Positions 7,701-8,044 of a DNA stretch of 8,044 nt are shown piece after piece. The stretch is from positions 1-8,044 of the forward strand of contig JAITNT010000121.1 in the NCBI GenBank assembly GCA_031290295.1, given 5' to 3'. The position numbers and the translations under genes were made by a program. Below the pieces are notes generated by a model, which was not told the origin of the DNA, ran no database searches, and was given only the letters and a program-made list of their open reading frames with translations. The stretch comes from Clostridiales bacterium. GTDB lineage: Bacteria; Bacillota; Clostridia; Christensenellales; DUVY01. Position 1 is the first letter of the stretch. Every line of letters begins with the position of its first letter.

Positions 7701-8044
7701 CGCGCAAAGATCCATGACGGCTCCTCTTTTACGCTCGCGTCCGCAATATCCGCCGTCGGAATCCGCCGTGCGCGAACGGAATAAAACCGCTATTCTGTCC
7801 TTATACGCGGACTTCGAGTAAAGCGTCTCCGCACAGTCGAAAAAGCCGCCGTCGCGCGGGTCCGTAATATCGGGCGACGGCGGCAAATCGGCGAGCAAAG
7901 CAAACTTGATATTTACGCCCCCGTTGGAATTAAGCAACCGCACGAGATTTTTATACGCCGCGCGCAGCCCGTCCACGCTTGCGATAAGCTCGCTCACCGC
8001 GACTACGGTGCGCGCCTTGTCGGGGACTCCGCGCGAGAAATCCA
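1713..8044 (-). CDS. ndvB: Cyclic beta-1,2-glucan synthase, GT84-GH189-GH94 multidomain enzyme (5' end outside window)
   Basis: This membrane enzyme of the ChvB/NdvB/Cgs family elongates a beta-1,2-glucan from UDP-glucose, trims it by phosphorolysis and closes the ring. Residues are numbered from an internal GTG at 7997. The frame continues upstream for 15 sense codons (DFSRGVPDKARTVVA, family-like) to the edge, so the start lies outside. Domains in order: GT84 to about 270, with GRERKRG (86-92), ALDADS (126-131), QDIFGSGIFSGKGI (192-205), SHDLIEG (226-232) and the RxxRW motif RALRWLRGDWQ (258-268); about five membrane helices (300-463); a glycoamylase-like/GH189 domain (481-870) with DNFQE (506-510), RTSPTNIG (519-526), YVSTVDSGN (583-591), SWSGGMFEYLM (689-699) and SHHQGM (825-830), and candidate catalytic E653 and E739; a GH94 sandwich in two parts (890-1160, 1348-1500); and a GH94 catalytic barrel with GFRDQLQDC (1651-1659), EGDVQHWWHP (1684-1693), RTRVSDDLL (1699-1707), GDWND (general acid D1787) and GWTYYTGSAAWMY (1999-2011). 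It ends 24 bases before rarA. Full-length relatives have roughly 2,700-2,800 residues, so several hundred are missing from view. Product chain length and ring form cannot be read from sequence. Confidence 0.93.
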   Translation of the reverse strand, partial: DFSRGVPDKARTVVAVSELIASVDGLRAAYKNLVRLLNSNGGVNIKFALLADLPPSPDITDPRDGGFFDCAETLYSKSAYKDRIAVLFRSRTADSDGGYCGRERKRGAVMDLCALAQGERGARERFRRILGDIGEPTYLVALDADSYMNDITALIETAEHPSNAKYNVITPKAYTDVLTTRDTAFARIMAGGRGYHVYYEHNPEPEQDIFGSGIFSGKGIIRIKNFYGVLKNAFPDGRILSHDLIEGAFTGAAGSDIALYDSFPSNAASNFTRALRWLRGDWQLAPYLFGEIENGSGEIVPNPISLLDRWRIFYNMFRTVMPIAALVLSLAPLFTGAYVTALPAAAYLLLTPAVTVIRRARNILCGAKITAELKETVYCIIRAASEIALLPVVAAYNLAGIAVTVYRLTVSRRKLLSWKTFSACESAKGGFSEYVKFLFPNLIAAVVITAVAAFTGAAAYYALAAVFLISIPLCYLGGLEAAPENTAPAAPERARLRELAARTYGFFTVQHTAENNYLPCDNFQEEGGIGWIRRTSPTNIGFALLANLCAYGLELCGYESLCVRTRDILATLKKMRKWKGNLYNWYDVATLKVLPPVYVSTVDSGNLLAALVTCRAAFAASPEIQRDIDALTDGCEIEALYDARRKLFYIGTDTVNPDASHYDLMASEAMLASYLAVSLGRVPKEHFYRLSRAAVRLGGAALYSWSGGMFEYLMSALFLPVYKNTLIYGSNRGAVRAQIAFARREKLEFFGISESQYYDFDASGNLQYKAFGIERLGLRKESGQRVLSPYSAALALAVYPAAAARALSDLCAAGYSGRYGFIEAVDCREGNPRAVRSYMSHHQGMILCALTNRLNGNAIIKSFIADDRCGANRILLTEPPILKARRKTVSRAKPGIAPEPYLRIITVRPEAPEVNVLSGGKYTLVTDSAGGSFSVFDGVNLTSARPDGDYIGTRVYLAANGGVTDVDADAKRIIFSGAYTAYSGTFAGVNYTVRVSVMQNIGGEIREIRLANRGSAAVKLRVFVVSEPILNDASAHYAHPAFHNLFTAVTQEKNYIVANKTNAADKIYYAVGSAGASKFEGNKANLFRRDGGGFIKTRTDNKSFGVTLNPIAAVYDEFELARGADKNLLYPIVATRSKESIARILDGAKRADFADTVMMNASVAHLQFQAKIGGSAERSAAYARLAAAVLFPSNPNPRDGLNAAEGRARALSERSFPTDVPLVVFGLSDNAYFSELEFALRAIKSVERITKKYCFVIMFSEHAGYNSPVARGIEQLLAGLGLPGGSDKIRSFNATGEHETAEALRRFASVLYDDHFADSPSADGLTNDFGSSAAPTPAPLADAPGSGVFADEPLGIGGFMKNGDYAVDITETDTPLPWSNVIADGDFGTLITERGGGYTWFKNSRESKLTVWSNDSVCDPPSETLMIRDDDRNICWTPAKSRFGAADGEYTVMHGLGYTAFYNNYNGVSSVLREYIDRGNRTKLFALRLTNACGEARKLTACLSLKLLLGSELSARGAPPIIERKERGALAVNAHNGIKALLLTDAEDFGLSDNLAAFNAWKRGGILTPGNGIPLLSLARGVILQAGGQAEIYFALSADPQYSLAAANAERAYADCVRYYGGLSALRIETPDKTLDYMFNYRLPYQVECSRFYGRCGFYQAGGAYGFRDQLQDCLAMLYVEPSRVRSHLLLCCEHQYAEGDVQHWWHPEKYGLRTRVSDDLLFLPYVTAEYIGFTGDAGILDEIVRYLSSPPLTPKERDRYENPKYDGCGTVLEHCLKAIELAGMRVSDRGLQLMGAGDWNDAMNRVGAGGRGESIWLTMFYVFVLNGFIPYVRDRALKSELRNLVAGARESINEHGYRGNRYLRAITDNGYVLGADTSLECRIDLLPQAWAVISGVADAARAESALNACRELVDAGGKLISLLDPPYSILDAGYISEYPKGVRENGGQYTHAALWYVAALFRAGRADEGYRALAMLNPANHAGTVFEAEKYMGEPYAVSADVYTNRAYYGRAGWTYYTGSAAWMYKVTAEELLGIRIRGGKLIIKPKLPESWDGCSVVYRPPGQGVLKIKIVNRRAGVQKMTLDGVTLNADYLTIPKEGNIVNVLLEI

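Noticed and set aside
7995..7997. GTG as the start codon of the glucan synthase (2094 residues)
   Set aside because: The frame continues upstream through 15 sense codons to the window edge with family-like sequence, and the GT84 domain would lose its first strand if translation began here. The true start is outside the window.

Overview
The window holds three genes, all on the minus strand and packed almost without gaps. In transcription order they are: a very large cyclic beta-1,2-glucan synthase (right edge to 1713, 5' end outside the window), a complete rarA/mgsA-type AAA+ ATPase (1688-390), and the front two thirds of a rubrerythrin (373 to the left edge, 3' end outside the window). No tRNA, rRNA, mobile element, CRISPR array or attachment site was seen. 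No non-coding stretch is longer than about 25 bases.

The sequence is GC-rich, and its codons favour GCG, CGC, GCC and AGC. The rubrerythrin and RarA proteins resemble versions from anaerobic Firmicutes (Clostridia-like), and rubrerythrin itself points to an anaerobe or microaerophile. The lineage is an inference from protein flavour; nothing here fixes the species.

Right part (1713-8044): one polypeptide carries a GT84 glycosyltransferase, a cluster of membrane helices, a glycoamylase-like domain (the cyclisation domain, GH189, in characterised relatives) and a GH94 phosphorylase module. This is the domain order of the ChvB/NdvB/Cgs family. The catalytic residues I could place are all present, so the enzyme looks intact. 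The reading frame stays open to the window edge, so the GTG at 7997 is not the real start.

Middle and left part: rarA (replication-fork maintenance) has no Shine-Dalgarno sequence. It is preceded by a near-consensus extended -10 promoter whose predicted start point falls on the A of the ATG, which suggests a leaderless transcript. Rubrerythrin follows 16 bases after the rarA stop with a good ribosome binding site and no convincing promoter of its own. The two genes therefore probably form a small operon joining DNA-replication stress tolerance to peroxide detoxification. The glucan synthase gene has no visible terminator before the rarA promoter, so read-through is possible, but a functional link to rarA is not evident.

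The main points for follow-up are the leaderless rarA start, the rarA-rubrerythrin coupling, the complete cyclic glucan synthase in a Firmicute-like genome, and a strong scarcity of the tetranucleotide GGCC across the window. I did not find a clearly new multi-gene system.
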